Positions 54,240-64,000 of a DNA stretch of 64,000 nt are shown piece after piece (positions within the stretch are counted from its first letter, which is position 1; the number at the start of each line of letters is the position of its first letter). The position numbers and the translations under genes were made by a program. The DNA comes from Limnephilus marmoratus (Eukaryota > Arthropoda > Insecta > Trichoptera > Limnephilidae): positions 42,520,962 to 42,584,961 of the forward strand of contig OU862928.1 of NCBI GenBank assembly GCA_917880885.1. The letters run 5' to 3'. Below the pieces are notes generated by a model that saw nothing but the letters and a program-made list of their open reading frames with translations, did no database searches and was not told the origin of the DNA.

Positions 54240-54900
54240 ACATATATATAAAAAATCTCGTGTCACGGTGTTTGTGGTCGCACTCCTTTGAAACGGCTTG
54301 ACCGATATTAATGAATTTTTTATGTATATTTTGTCGGTATGAGAATAGGTTTTAAAGTATATTTCATACCGCTAAGTGATTAGGGTGTCCCTATCCAGAA
54401 ATTTATTTGACAATTTTTTTTTATTTCGCATTAAAAAAATACCTAAAACCCCAAATTTTAACCCTCCCACCTCCACCCTCCCACTTTTTAATCGCGATTT
54501 TAGTATTTTTGTATGAATAAATTTAACCGTCTTTCGTATTTCAAACAGAAAGCAATGATTTATGTTGTTGAATGACAGATGGCGCTACGTCCACCTCATT
54601 GAACTTTCCTCCACATATGCGCAAGACATTCACGAGAAGCGTCGCGTCATTTTGATATTTCATTCGGCATCATGTTCTCGCGTGGGCAAACTATCGAGCT
54701 TGTTTGTGTTGGCTAAAGATGGACTGAAAAAAAATATCCAAAATATCCTTCACTCAACTTATTGCTCTTCGAAATTCGTATTGATTTTCTTTATTTCATT
54801 TTCCTACTTGGTTGATGTTTTTTTTGTTTTTATCGGCGGTTGTCGTCTGTCGTAGATCCCATCCCCACACACTTACAATACATTCGTTATTTTTTATTTA
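54240..54900 (+). mobile_element. Helitron copy 1 with helicase C-terminal remnant
   Basis: 5' part AATCTCGTGTCACGGTGTTT, GATTAGGGTGTCCCTATCC and GAATGACAGATGGCGCTACG are shared with copy 2. A helicase piece and its 3' flank follow. The expected 3' CTAG end is not found here. Confidence 0.65.
54640..54750 (+). pseudogene. Helitron helicase C-terminus
   Basis: Reads HSASCSRVGKLSSLFVLAKD then GLKKNIQNI, the last conserved block of Helitron helicases (SRVG...LFV...DG.TKNIV). It lies in the plus frame 54562-54855; upstream residues derive from the Helitron 5' non-coding part, so most of the Rep-helicase is deleted. Confidence 0.7.
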
Positions 54901-54929
54901 ACAACCAAAATATTCACTAGAATTAGTTT

Positions 54930-55292
54930 ATATTATAAAAATCTCGTTTCACGGTATTTGTGGTCACACCAAAATTTTGTATGTACATTTGGTAGGTATA
55001 AGAATAGGTCGTAAAGTATATTTCATACCGCTGGGTGATTAGGGTGTCCCTATCCAGAATTTTTTTTCTATTTTTTTGACAATTTTTTTTTTTCAATTTT
55101 TTTTTTAAACCTATAATCCCTAATTTAATCGCGATTTTAGTATTTTTGTATAAACAAATTTAAACATCGTTCGTATTTCAAACAGAACGAAATTATTTAT
55201 GTTGTTGAATGACAGATGGCGCTACGTCTGCCTCATCGAACTTTCATCCACACATATAAATAATTTATATGGCAGAACAACGTTTGCCGGGC
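54930..55292 (+). mobile_element. Helitron copy 2, short non-autonomous
   Basis: Begins AAAAATCTCGTTTCACGG and ends AACGTTTGCCGGGCCAGCTAG, i.e. CTAG as required of a CTRR end. No TSD, as expected. About 360 bp, no coding. Confidence 0.7.
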
Positions 55293-55329
55293 CAGCTAGA
55301 TTATTATACTGCCTCTAACTACAGACTAG

Positions 55330-55900
55330 ACAAACTATTATTTTATTTTATTTTATTTTTATTATTATTGTACAACAGAATAATTCCATTTACAGTACAA
55401 TTTAGTTACCCTAACAGCATTTAGGCAAGTGACTCTTCAATAATATTTTTAAGGCAAATAAAGTGCAGTCACTTACATCCCAATAGCTTGCAATTTCATT
55501 TAACAGCACCACTCCCCTCGTCATGCTATGCTTTACCAAGACGTCTGTTCTGCCGTTCGGTACTTTAAATAAGTCATGATGTCGACTTCAGCTGTAGTGT
55601 TCTGGTACATATAAATCATAGCATCCCAAGAGAAATGGGCTATCGATGAAATTGTTCCAAATTTTGAAAGACAGAATAGCAAGACTTGCTTTCCGTCTAG
55701 TTTCTAGACTCACAGAATCAGTTTCCTCAAGTAAGTCAATATGGTGCATGAACCTTGGATAAGTTCCATGCCTCCGCATATAATCACACTAGAGGAATTT
55801 CTTCTGGATTTGCTCTAACGTACCAATGTACTTCTGGTGCCCAAACATCGCTCGCGTACTCTAGCTTGCTTCTCAGTATGCCATCGAATAACGCTAACAT
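55330..55900 (-). pseudogene. Jockey-like LINE 3' end, decayed
   Basis: Minus reading gives MLALFDGILRSKLEYASDVW then APEVHWYV, and more decayed blocks down to a (TTTTA)n run at 55336-55362. Its 5' edge abuts SINE B. Confidence 0.65.
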
Positions 55901-55901
55901 A

Positions 55902-56310
55902 GACCTCCGTAGTCCAGTGGCTAAGACTCTTGACTCACATTCCGGAGGTCGCGGGTTCGAACCCGGCATGCGCAAATAAATTTTATTTGATTAATTTGTG
56001 TTATTTCACAATTAATTCATTTAAAATAATATATAGTATATTTGCGGCATGTTCCAGAGTGGAAGATACTATTAGTATCGCCCTGGTGTAAGACCACCAT
56101 TCAGAATTGAAACGTTGCTTGAAAATGGCTTTAGCCGTGTTTAGTGACCAGATCTGAATAGCCAGGTACTTCCCAACCTTCCTCTTCCCCACCTCCTTCC
56201 CCTCCCCACTACCTTCAGCCTCACAACATACCCCAATTGGGGATGCCATAGTCTCACTGGCTCCAGACAGGAGCAGTTGAGATTCTTGTGCGGTATTCGC
56301 TGTAAAAAAA
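55902..56310 (+). mobile_element. SINE B, full-length, with poly-A tail
   Basis: Best copy in the window: A-box-like GTAGTCCAGTGGCTAAG, B-box GGGTTCGAACCC, body as at 24.3 kb, end CTTGTGCGGTATTCGC and about twenty A. It lies against the 5' edge of the LINE at 55.3 kb. No convincing TSD. Confidence 0.85.
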
Positions 56311-58061
56311 AAAAAAAAAAAAATAGCTTCTTGGTTCTCAAACTGCTTACAAGTGCTGATGATGAACCCAAGAAGTTTGTAGCAAGACTGAGAGAGCTGC
56401 GATATATGGCAAGAGAATGTCAGTTTGGGATTATGAAAACTTATGGCTAAAAGATTGCACCAACCGGTTCGTTGATCACCGGTACAAAGCTATATGTTCA
56501 ATGCATTTGACCAATGAACGTGAAGCTATTTTAAAAGGTACGCATATTGTTTTATTTATATTCTGTACAGGCAGAAGATAAACAGAACCACACTAATTTT
56601 TATTTTTAAGTAAATAAGTAAAACATCTAATTGTAATATCTAATTAAGGAAGACGATATTAGAGACACTCAATCGACAATCTGAAATAGAAAAATCAGAA
56701 AAATAAACGGTGTCATATAAACGGTCTCCTTATAACATATATGTATGTCGTATAAACGTATAAATTCGTTCATTTGAAATTCACTGGATGTATTAAAACT
56801 AATTTCTACTAAGTAACAAAGTCTTTACTGCCAATCAGAATTCAAGCAATTACAGAACGAGCTGAAATTATGTATTTTCACTTAAAATTTTAGTTTTACT
56901 CCCAGAACTCCCCTACTGAAATAAAAATTAACGAAATCGCTTTAACCCCTCTGGTCTCGGGCATATCCTATCAAAAGGTCATAAAATTTCCGCTTTGTAA
57001 TAAAATCCAAATAAAGGAATGTTTATGAATGCTTCCGAAAACTAAAATCTGTTTTTGAAAAGTGATAAAATATGCTTTAGAAATAAAAATAACATTTTGA
57101 AATATTACAAAAAAAAAGTTTTAGAAATTGCTCGCCTTACTTTTTTCTAACTAAAATTACTGATAATAAAAAAATAAGAAAAATGTTTTTTAAAACTTTA
57201 TTGGGCAAATTTATTATAAACGTTAATTATCACTTCAAATTTTTGTTACTTCATAAAAAAAATTGAATAAAATTTTATAAATATTTTCTCAAATTGCTAT
57301 CGGAAACTTTGGTTTCATAGAGGTGTACATTTAAATTTTTCTATGGATAAATTCTAGATTTAAAAATAAAGCGTGGAATTTTCTTTTCTAAAACCATTTA
57401 GATCATAATTTTCGTCATGACGGTAAAAGAGACACAATGATTTATATGAGACCTATGTGGGCTGGAATAAATTTGGTCTCCTGTGATTATATGATGTATT
57501 ATTTTAGATACATTTTTTTGTTCATAGATAAATCTCTATTTTCCAAATTTTATAGAAGCGAAAAGAACCTATGCCAAAAATAGCCGGTTTCTTGGAAAAA
57601 TAATATCGCGCAGTTTGGTAGCAGCAAAATAAAAAAGGAAAAAAAAAAACTAGATAAGAATATCGTCGTCTGTGAAGTTGGAATTATTTTTTTCTTTTCA
57701 ATTTTTGTATTTGACGTTGGAAAACGTTCTTTGGTGAGACATTTGGTTTTATGATTTTGTTATTTAAATTTTGGAAATTTCATGTTGGAAAGTTTTGATT
57801 CTGGAAATTTTTTATTTTTCTGAAATAATTTCTTATGGAAAAATTTATAGGTAAATTTAATTTTTAAATAATATAAATTAACATAAAAACTGTATTTTTT
57901 TGGATTTTGTTATAAGAAGTTAGAAAAAAAATTTCCGAAAAATTTCTTCGGAAAATATTGGAAACAGGAAAAGAAATTATATGAAAGTTTACGAAACTGA
58001 AAAATTTCAAGTTATATAAATTTTCTATTTTTTTACTTTTTCCATCGGGGAAACTGTTAGA
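56311..58061. other. AT-rich stretch with a possible gag-like scrap
   Basis: At 56345-56540 two plus frames read PKKFVARLRELRYMARECQF and, after a shift, ENLWLKDCTNRFVDHRYKAI, vaguely like LTR-retrotransposon gag. The rest (56.6-58.06 kb) is very AT-rich with no frame or repeat. Confidence 0.3.
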
Positions 58062-58740
58062 AGATTTTTATTTATTTATTTATTTATTTATTCAACGCCC
58101 AGAGGGCTTTTACATGTTTGGTAGAACAATGATGACAGATGATTTTTCAATAGATAATGAAATAACAAAAATAAAATTAGATAAAAAATGCACACAAGTC
58201 ACAAAAATACAAAAAAAATACAGCGATTTGATAAGTTTACAAAAATACACATATGTTTAGTAATAGTTTTGGAATATGTTTTTTACAAGATCCACAAAAT
58301 TCGCCAAGTTGATGTTAAATATGTCGACATCACCTAAGTACTGATTCCCCATAGTGTGAAATCATTGTATAGGAGAGTGGGCAATGTAGTTCCGCTTTTG
58401 AATGCTGCAGTAGAATAGTGTATTTTGTCGCGTGGTTACTGTCGGTATTCGTAAGTTTATGAGTTGTAGGAGTTCGCAACAGTCGAATTTACAGTTAAGT
58501 ATTTTGAATAAAAATGTTAAGTCGTTTATTTTACGTCTGTCTTCTAGTGTATGTATTTTTAGAATATTTAGTAATAGATTATATTTTAAGTCTTCTAGTG
58601 GGATACTTAATTTAAAATTTATAAAACGCAGAATTTTTTTTTTGTATTCGCTCAATATTATTAACGTGAATTTTGTAAGATGGAGACCAAACTACCGAGT
58701 TATATTCAGTTTGGCTTCTAACTCGAGATACATATAATAG
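58062..58740 (-). pseudogene. Jockey-like LINE (family H) 3' end with (TTTA)n edge
   Basis: Minus frame 58362-58655 has MSEYKKKILRFINFKLSIPL and LEDRRKINDLTFLFKI. Upstream RSQTEYNSVVWSPSY in another frame shows a one-base slip in a run of A near 58635. The 3' end is (TTTA)n at 58066-58091 on plus followed by CAACGCCCAGAGGGC. Confidence 0.75.
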
Positions 58741-58964
58741 TTTAATGGCTTCTATGGAACTAAAGTTTTAAGTTGTTAAAGTGTTTAGTTATACAAGAAA
58801 GACGCCAAATCGGGTGGCATTGTAACTTACGTTTTCGGTATGAGTGTAGTTCTCAGAGTTTTCAAGATTGCAGGGTACAGGTTAGAGACTTCTCTGATGA
58901 TAGAATAGATGAATAAGCCATTGAGCCTTACCTGTGGACAAAATAAATTACACAAATTAATCTC

Positions 58965-59470
58965 TTTTTCTTTATTTATTTATTAACGCCCTTTTCACGG
59001 TCTTTAACATTTGAATAGTAAAAAATATAAACTATTTATTATGCATACATAACTGAACTGCCTCAATTACACAATTTCGTTTTTGTTTAGAGTTAAATTG
59101 ACGATGTCAACTGGATTGGTATAATTGTTTCCCTTTATTAGTATTCTGGGCAAAGAGGAATACTTATGGTGGTTAGTCCCAGAATTTATGCACTGAAATA
59201 AATCCCGACTTCTAGTATTACGTAGTGGAATTCGAAAGTTTATCAATGCATGCAATTCTGGACTACCAGCTACAACAATTAAAATTTTATACAGAGTACC
59301 AAGTCAGTGAAAATCCTTCTAATTAAGCATATTCATATCATTAAAAAGAGTGTTGTAGTTCAAGAAAATTGCTGGAATACTCATTTTAAAACTTAGAAAA
59401 CGTAAGATATTATTTCGTATTATTTCAATAGCTTGATTATTACGATATGAAAAATATTATTGATATGTAA
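58965..59470 (-). pseudogene. Second family H LINE 3' end
   Basis: Minus reading: AIEIIRNNILRFLSFKMSIP, then after two stops SPELHALINFRIPLRNTRSR and VDIVNLTLNKNEIV-stop at 59067. The 3' edge is TTTATTTATTTATTAACGCC near 58970-58990, as in the previous copy. Confidence 0.75.
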
Positions 59471-59474
59471 GTGC

Positions 59475-59905
59475 TCCCCACGGTTAAATTTGGCAGCTAC
59501 CTCTGGTCTGGAGCTCCAAAATATCTGAAAAATACCCTTGACTCTGTGCAGAAATGAGCGTTCCGTTTGATAGATTCTCCCATCTTAACAGACGGATTGC
59601 AATCTTTAGAGCACAGGCGTCGGGTGGGAATGCTATCCTTGTTCTACCGGTATTTCAATTGAACATGCTCCGAGCAACCAGCGTCATTGATGCCTTCGGC
59701 ATCGGTGCATAGTCGGGAAACACGCCAAACGCGTGCCCAACATATGCAAGCGATTGACTTTTCTCACATGAGAACGGGTCGCTTCGTCGACTCGTTCTTG
59801 TTCTTCCTCTCCTCAAAAAGACCCTCCACACAGCATCCCGAAGACAAAGGCCCTTAGGGAAATTATTTTCCTAAGGGCCTCCTGTGTGGAGTTAATGTAA
59901 AAAAA
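59475..59905 (+). pseudogene. Jockey-like LINE C-terminus ending in the family A hairpin tail
   Basis: Plus reading: LWSGAPKYLKNTLDSVQK, an in-frame stop, then AFRLIDSPILTDGLQSLEHR, RVGMLSLFYRYFN, CSEQPASLMPSAS and SHMRTGRFVDSFLFFL, with one stop and minor shifts. It runs straight into AAAAAGACCCTCCACACAGC and the hairpin at 59848-59880. This shows that the family A 3' tail is the 3' end of this LINE. Confidence 0.8.
59848..59880 (+). ncRNA. 3' hairpin of LINE/family A
   Basis: AGGCCCTTAGG and CCTAAGGGCCT pair perfectly (11 bp) around an 11-nt A/T loop. Most other copies have AGGCCCTGAGG with CCTCAGGGCCT, so a G-C pair became T-A by changes on both sides. Likely the structure recognised by the LINE reverse transcriptase. 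Confidence 0.7.
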
Positions 59906-60189
59906 AAGTAAGTTTTTGTATGTTTTCTAATACTACTCGTAAAGTACTCTAATACTACTTTTGGTACCTACTACACTTTAATAAGTTTTCGAACAAAGTA
60001 AGTTTTGTTAAGTAAGTTTACTCTAATAAGTTTTCGAACAAAGTACATAAGCTTTTCGTCTACTACACTTGGCACTTGTCTTTATTACTGTAAGTAGTCG
60101 ATTAAATTAATTACTGAAACCATTTCCAATAATATTATTACAGTATGAACGAGAAAAAACACGCCCTACAATATATTTTCGTGATTTAT

Positions 60190-60280
60190 TTTTTGGTTAT
60201 TATGCCATGTTGCGCTTCCTACTTCTCAAGTCAACTTTCGGACGTTACAGTGAACAGTGTACATTATTAGGGCAGATGTG
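60190..60280 (-). mobile_element. PLE family C tail, degenerate
   Basis: GGTTATTATGCCATGTTGCG and TTAGGGCAGATGTGTG on plus match C1/C2 ends. The hammerhead core has become CTAATAA, so it is dead. Confidence 0.65.
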
Positions 60281-60420
60281 TGAGGCCCTGAGGAAAATAA
60301 TTTCCCTTGGAAGAAACACAGAAGCCGGCAAATTATTCCACAGCCGAGGTTTTAAACACAAGAACGAGTTGAAGAAGCGACCCGTTCTCATATGACAAAT
60401 GTCAACCGTGTACAAATGTT
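60268..60420 (-). pseudogene. LINE C-terminus with family A tail, minus copy
   Basis: From the right: HMRTGRFFNSFLCLKPRLWN then LPASVFL on the minus strand, directly followed by half of the 3' hairpin (GGCCCTGAGGAAAATAATTT at about 60273 on plus). Same LINE family as at 59475 and 17230. Confidence 0.7.
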
Positions 60421-60629
60421 GACATCACAGAGGATGTTTTGCCCGTAGAATATTTTGTCGGGGTATTTTGTCGCGGAACCACTGAAAATATCTACTACTC
60501 CATGAAATATACAGGGTGTTAAGGTACGTACTTGACTTACTTTAACCAGTGATTCCTACTATTTGGAGTAAAAAATTTTAATGAAATTTTGGTCTCTGGT
60601 GCCTTTTTAATGACTTTTTTTGAGATATA

Positions 60630-60870
60630 CTAGTTGAGGGAGGCTTTTTGACCTTTCCGGCCGGAATCTCTACACCCATCGCCTTGCACCACAGATGGAT
60701 AGGTGGATTCATACGTCCGTCATTCCCAGACACACTGACCCCCAGATCTACCCACCATTCATATCTTTTTCCTTCCCAGAACTTCCTATACTTCCCTTTC
60801 TTAAAAAGACCCTCCACACAGCATCCCCTAGATATTATTTTCCTCAGGGCCTCCTCCGTGGAGCCAATGA
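60630..60870 (+). repeat. Family A copy A15
   Basis: From TAGTTGAGGGAGGCTTTTTG to GGAGCCAATGAAAA. The left arm of the 3' hairpin is deleted (CCCCTAGATATTATTTTCC). Confidence 0.8.
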
Positions 60871-61339
60871 AAAAAAATATATATATTTACAAAATAAAAA
60901 AATAAAAACACTTTTGTACTTCAAATCGTGACCTCCAGACTCTGTTTTTCTAGCTATTTTTATTCCTATTACCGATATACTCGTAGCGATATAAGGCACA
61001 CTAAAAATATATACGCTTTTGGCTTGTGACTTCCTCTTAAATATAAAGATTCGTAAACGATGAACATAATAGGCGTAAGTAATAATTGCATTTATACACC
61101 GATGCATCTGCGTGCATTTGTCTTTGTCTAAAAACTTAACTCATTCTGTCGTTTTAAATCGTGCGTTGCAATATCTGGTGCCAAAACGATCCGATTCAAT
61201 GAGTTAATAGATCTGCGATAATAAAGCAATGCGGAATGGGAGACTTATAGACCTATTTAATTCAATTGGATAAAACAGTTGTTCTAATTGTTAAAATAAA
61301 TCTTATACTTACCTCAATTCTCTTAAAATAAATCACAAA
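60871..61339. other. Unassigned
   Basis: No recognised element. Confidence 0.4.
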
Positions 61340-62095
61340 ACAATAATTAGAATTATGTTTTATAAACCTTACCAACATCCGACGGAACAGCTAATGATCA
61401 AAAACAAATTACTAGACGTAAATAAACTATTCATAAGGAAGATCATTTACAAAAACTGTATCAAAACTTCACATCTCCACATACCTCACTCGCAAAACAC
61501 AAGAGCAAAAATTAATAAGCACTTTCAAGTTCCCCATATCAAATCAACTTTTGCAAAAAAACACGAATCTTACCTAGCACCACACATTTTCAATACCTTC
61601 CTAACACAAACAAAAACTTACGTCACCCCAAATAATTTGAATTGGCTTTTCAAAAGATTTGTAATATGGTTGAATGAAAAGGAAAGAACAGACATTCAAA
61701 ATATTCTAAATAAATAACATTTCATACAAGTTCTCACGAAATTATATAATATTCAAATAAAACAAATACGAGAAACTGCAATTTTGCAATATTAATTATT
61801 ATGATTAATTATTAATTATTACTTCTATTATGTAACCGCTATATTCAACTGTCACAAAATTTTAATTTACTTTTATCTAAAAAACAAAGTATGTATGTAA
61901 ATATTTAATATACCAATATATAATTTATCTTTTTTATCTTTTTACATACATATATATATTTGTTTAAATACACACATTTCTTTTGGAACAAACATAATAT
62001 GTGATTTACTCGCCTCGGAACAGACTTTGTCTAGTGAGGCGGGTAAAAGAAAAGAAAACAATGTAAATAACCATGAAACTAAATAAACGCCCGGG
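61340..62095 (+). pseudogene. Jockey-like LINE C-terminus with structured 3' UTR
   Basis: Frame 61355-61717 (120 aa) has LLDVNKLFIRKIIYKNCIKT and SYLAPHIFNTFL, matching the final domain of Jockey-group proteins. It is open to its stop at 61715-61717. The 3' UTR of about 375 nt carries a 9-bp stem (62008-62044) with an inner AGAC-TTT-GTCT stem, and ends near an A-rich stretch. Confidence 0.65.
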
Positions 62096-62298
62096 TTGCC
62101 GGCACTGAAACTGAATAGTTATAAGTCAATTATTACTTACTATTATTAATGTATTCTACTTTTTTAATGAACAATTTTATACGATCATATTAAAATTACC
62201 GCGGATTTGTAGTATTTTTATTTTATTTATTATTTATTCACACGCCTTTAAGATGATATTACAAATTAATGTGTGGTATACATAATTGTTGTTCTTAA

Positions 62299-63013
62299 GA
62301 GCGTTTAACCAGCCAGCGGACGAAAATCCACATTTCGTCGAAAGTTGTTATTACGATTGTGCAGGGCGGTTACAATGAGAAAGATTAATTATTCTCCGTA
62401 CCAGCTTTTTTAAATTATAACTCAATGTCGAATTTATTTCAATCCAAATTAGCTTTAATTTATACCTTCATCCAAAAATGCTGAAAGGCGTGATGATAAA
62501 ACTATTAAAATAATGTACTTTTTGTTATTATTTTTTGATTATAAGTATTTATCATTTTTCAATAATGTCTAAATTTAATAAGAATGTTAAAAAAATCTGA
62601 AATATATTAGTTTGTACGTGCGCAACTAAATACACAAATGGACCAATTTTCGTCAAGAAACACATGTGCGTCCATATTTTTTAATGATTTTATTGAAACT
62701 AAAATTAAAATTCTAAAACATGCGTTTGCTAGATAATGTATTGATTTATTTTACTGCATGATTATATTATTTGAAATGGGTGTGTCAATTTTCAAAAAAT
62801 CTTTTTTGAAAATTTAACAAATCTGCCAACGACCTATGGAATAGCCTTATTATACTTAAAATTAAAAAAAATTCTCAAAATTTATTACATGCAAATGCTA
62901 GATAAAAGAACAATCTTTCGAAATCCATTTATATTTTTTTGTAGAAAAGAGTCAATACGTCTAAAATCTGATTTGAAAATGACATATTTCTGGTTTTCTC
63001 TGGTAATGCCCTC
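62299..63013. mobile_element. Family G element, copy G2, TTAA-flanked
   Basis: TTAA at 62295-62298 and 63014-63017. It is 715 bp, about 90 percent identical by eye to G1 plus a small insertion (GTGCGTCCATATTTTTTAAT). End motifs: GAGCGTTTAACCAG at left, and GAGGGCATTACCAG reading in from the right, which form a TIR. Confidence 0.7.
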
Positions 63014-63017
63014 TTAA

Positions 63018-63545
63018 CAGGAATGCCCGATCTTAATACCTTAGAAGCCCGCCGAAAAATATTTTTGGGGAAACATTTTTTTAATCTGATCTCCGGTACT
63101 GTACTGAATTCACCTACGTTAAAGGAGATTAACCTATATGTCCCTAACGCGTTTACTCGTGGGAGATCCCACGCACTTTTTTATGCTCCGAAAGCGAAAA
63201 CTTCTTCCTTTCAGAATGCGCTATTAAACAGAGCAATTCAACTGCTTAACGATTCTGCATTGAGTATCGACATCTTCAATGTTACCTATAGAGAGTTCAT
63301 TAACTATCTTTTGACATACGCAATAATACGCATACCTCACAACATAGTGAAACTGCCCTCAGGGACTTTTTTCTTATTTTAAATCTTGTAATCTTCTCCG
63401 TAATACTACACTTGCATGGATTTCATAACGACTTGGAAAAAATCGTGTGGATAGATCTTTTTACTAAGATTAAGAAAATGTTAGTAAAATTGTTTAGAAA
63501 TGTACAGATTTTTTTTATTTTTAAATAAATAAATCCATTATTTGT
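63018..63545 (+). pseudogene. Jockey-like LINE 3' end beside element G2
   Basis: Frame 63023-63382 (119 aa) reads MPDLNTLEARRKIFLGKHFF, NLYVPNAFTRGRSHALFYAP and LNRAIQLLNDSALSIDIF, an intact C-terminus ending at 63382. A-rich tail TTTAAATAAATAAATCC near 63519. The upstream part is absent next to the TTAA of G2. Confidence 0.8.
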
Positions 63546-64000
63546 GCTCGTGACGTCACTACATGAAAATGTACCGTCTCCGAAAATGTTCCTATTAATT
63601 TTGTAAAATTCCACACTGGTTTATTTTTTTTATATGGCATCACTTTGATTTCAGGCGAATTTTTTAATTCGTTCACTAGATTTATTGTTTGTTCTCTGCG
63701 AACTTATCATTTGGTTTCACTTTTAGACAGATGTTCTGAAGAGAACGTACATTTACTGATGTACGGGGTTCTCTTCAGAACGTGAAGATGATGTCGGTAC
63801 GTGTTTTAGATGTATAAAGATTATGGTGCTGATTTTAACAAAATTAAATTTTATAATAATCTTATTATTATTATAATTTACAAGTACAAGTATATTACAT
63901 TGAATTAAGTAATATAGACGCTGTACATTATAATGATTTATGATCAATAAGATGGATCAAGGAAAAAAATATTTTGAGATGTAATATTTTTGGTATACCT
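63546..64000. other. Unassigned AT-rich end of window
   Basis: Apart from the hairpin listed separately no element is recognised. Confidence 0.4.
63733..63781. repeat. 49-nt perfect hairpin
   Basis: GTTCTGAAGAGAAC (63733-63746) pairs with GTTCTCTTCAGAAC (63768-63781), and inside it GTACAT pairs with ATGTAC. Three unpaired G lie on one side. Mixed-sequence arms make a chance origin unlikely. Confidence 0.75.

Noticed and set aside
60190..60280. Hammerhead motif in the degenerate PLE tail
   Set aside because: The catalytic core is mutated at several positions (CTAATAA).

Overview
This 64-kb window looks like AT-rich, gene-poor nuclear DNA of an arthropod, most likely an insect. The basis is the mix of elements: Jockey-, RTE-, CR1/L2- and R4/Dong-like LINEs, Penelope-like elements (PLEs), a SETMAR-type mariner, Helitrons, tRNA-headed SINEs and many MITEs, nearly all broken. 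I cannot name the order. I found no intact host gene, rRNA gene, CRISPR array or bacterial-type operon. Every long open frame is either a transposon remnant or the by-product of a simple repeat.

Layout. 0.2-4.3 kb: a family A repeat, then a CR1/L2-like LINE (minus strand) whose reverse transcriptase is open except for one amber codon. 4.6-9.4 kb: a GC-rich inverted-repeat element, two head-to-head copies of family D, several family A copies, and the 3' half of an R4/Dong-like LINE abutting a (TAA)n tract. 9.4-19.7 kb: RTE-type tails, a PLE tail with a hammerhead-like motif, and RTE and Jockey-like LINE fragments. 20.3-21.3 kb: one PLE nested in another, each with a clear target-site duplication (TSD). 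22-28 kb: LINE fragments, SINE B, family A split by a LINE, and a 162-bp MITE. 28.4-30.6 kb: SINE F with a LINE inserted, then an internally deleted mariner carrying a solo LTR. 30.9-34.7 kb: a TTAA-flanked element, and a tandem repeat invaded by a PLE that itself carries a 1.2-kb element. 35-38 kb: family A, SINE and RTE pieces. 38.0-41.1 kb: about 3.1 kb with no recognised repeat. 41-45.5 kb: MITE, family D and A copies, a hAT-like element carrying a Harbinger-like element, and a mariner 5' fragment. 46.5-48.4 kb: a 36-bp minisatellite, then about 130 copies of GGGGAT. 48.7-50.8 kb: a SINE with three nested insertions, then another PLE. 51-56.3 kb: families D, A and E, two Helitrons, a LINE and SINE B. 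56.3-64 kb: Jockey-like LINE fragments, a second TTAA-flanked element and a terminal hairpin.

The most coherent biology concerns the PLEs. At least three short copies share one build: an inverted piece of the terminal repeat, the C-terminal part of the GIY-YIG endonuclease, a hammerhead-like motif and a tail, flanked by 13-16-bp TSDs. A related 27-bp insertion with a 10-bp TSD looks like an extreme 5' truncation. The second theme is conserved 3' RNA hairpins. Family A and a Jockey-like LINE share one 3' hairpin in which a base pair has changed on both sides, and family D shows the same kind of paired change.
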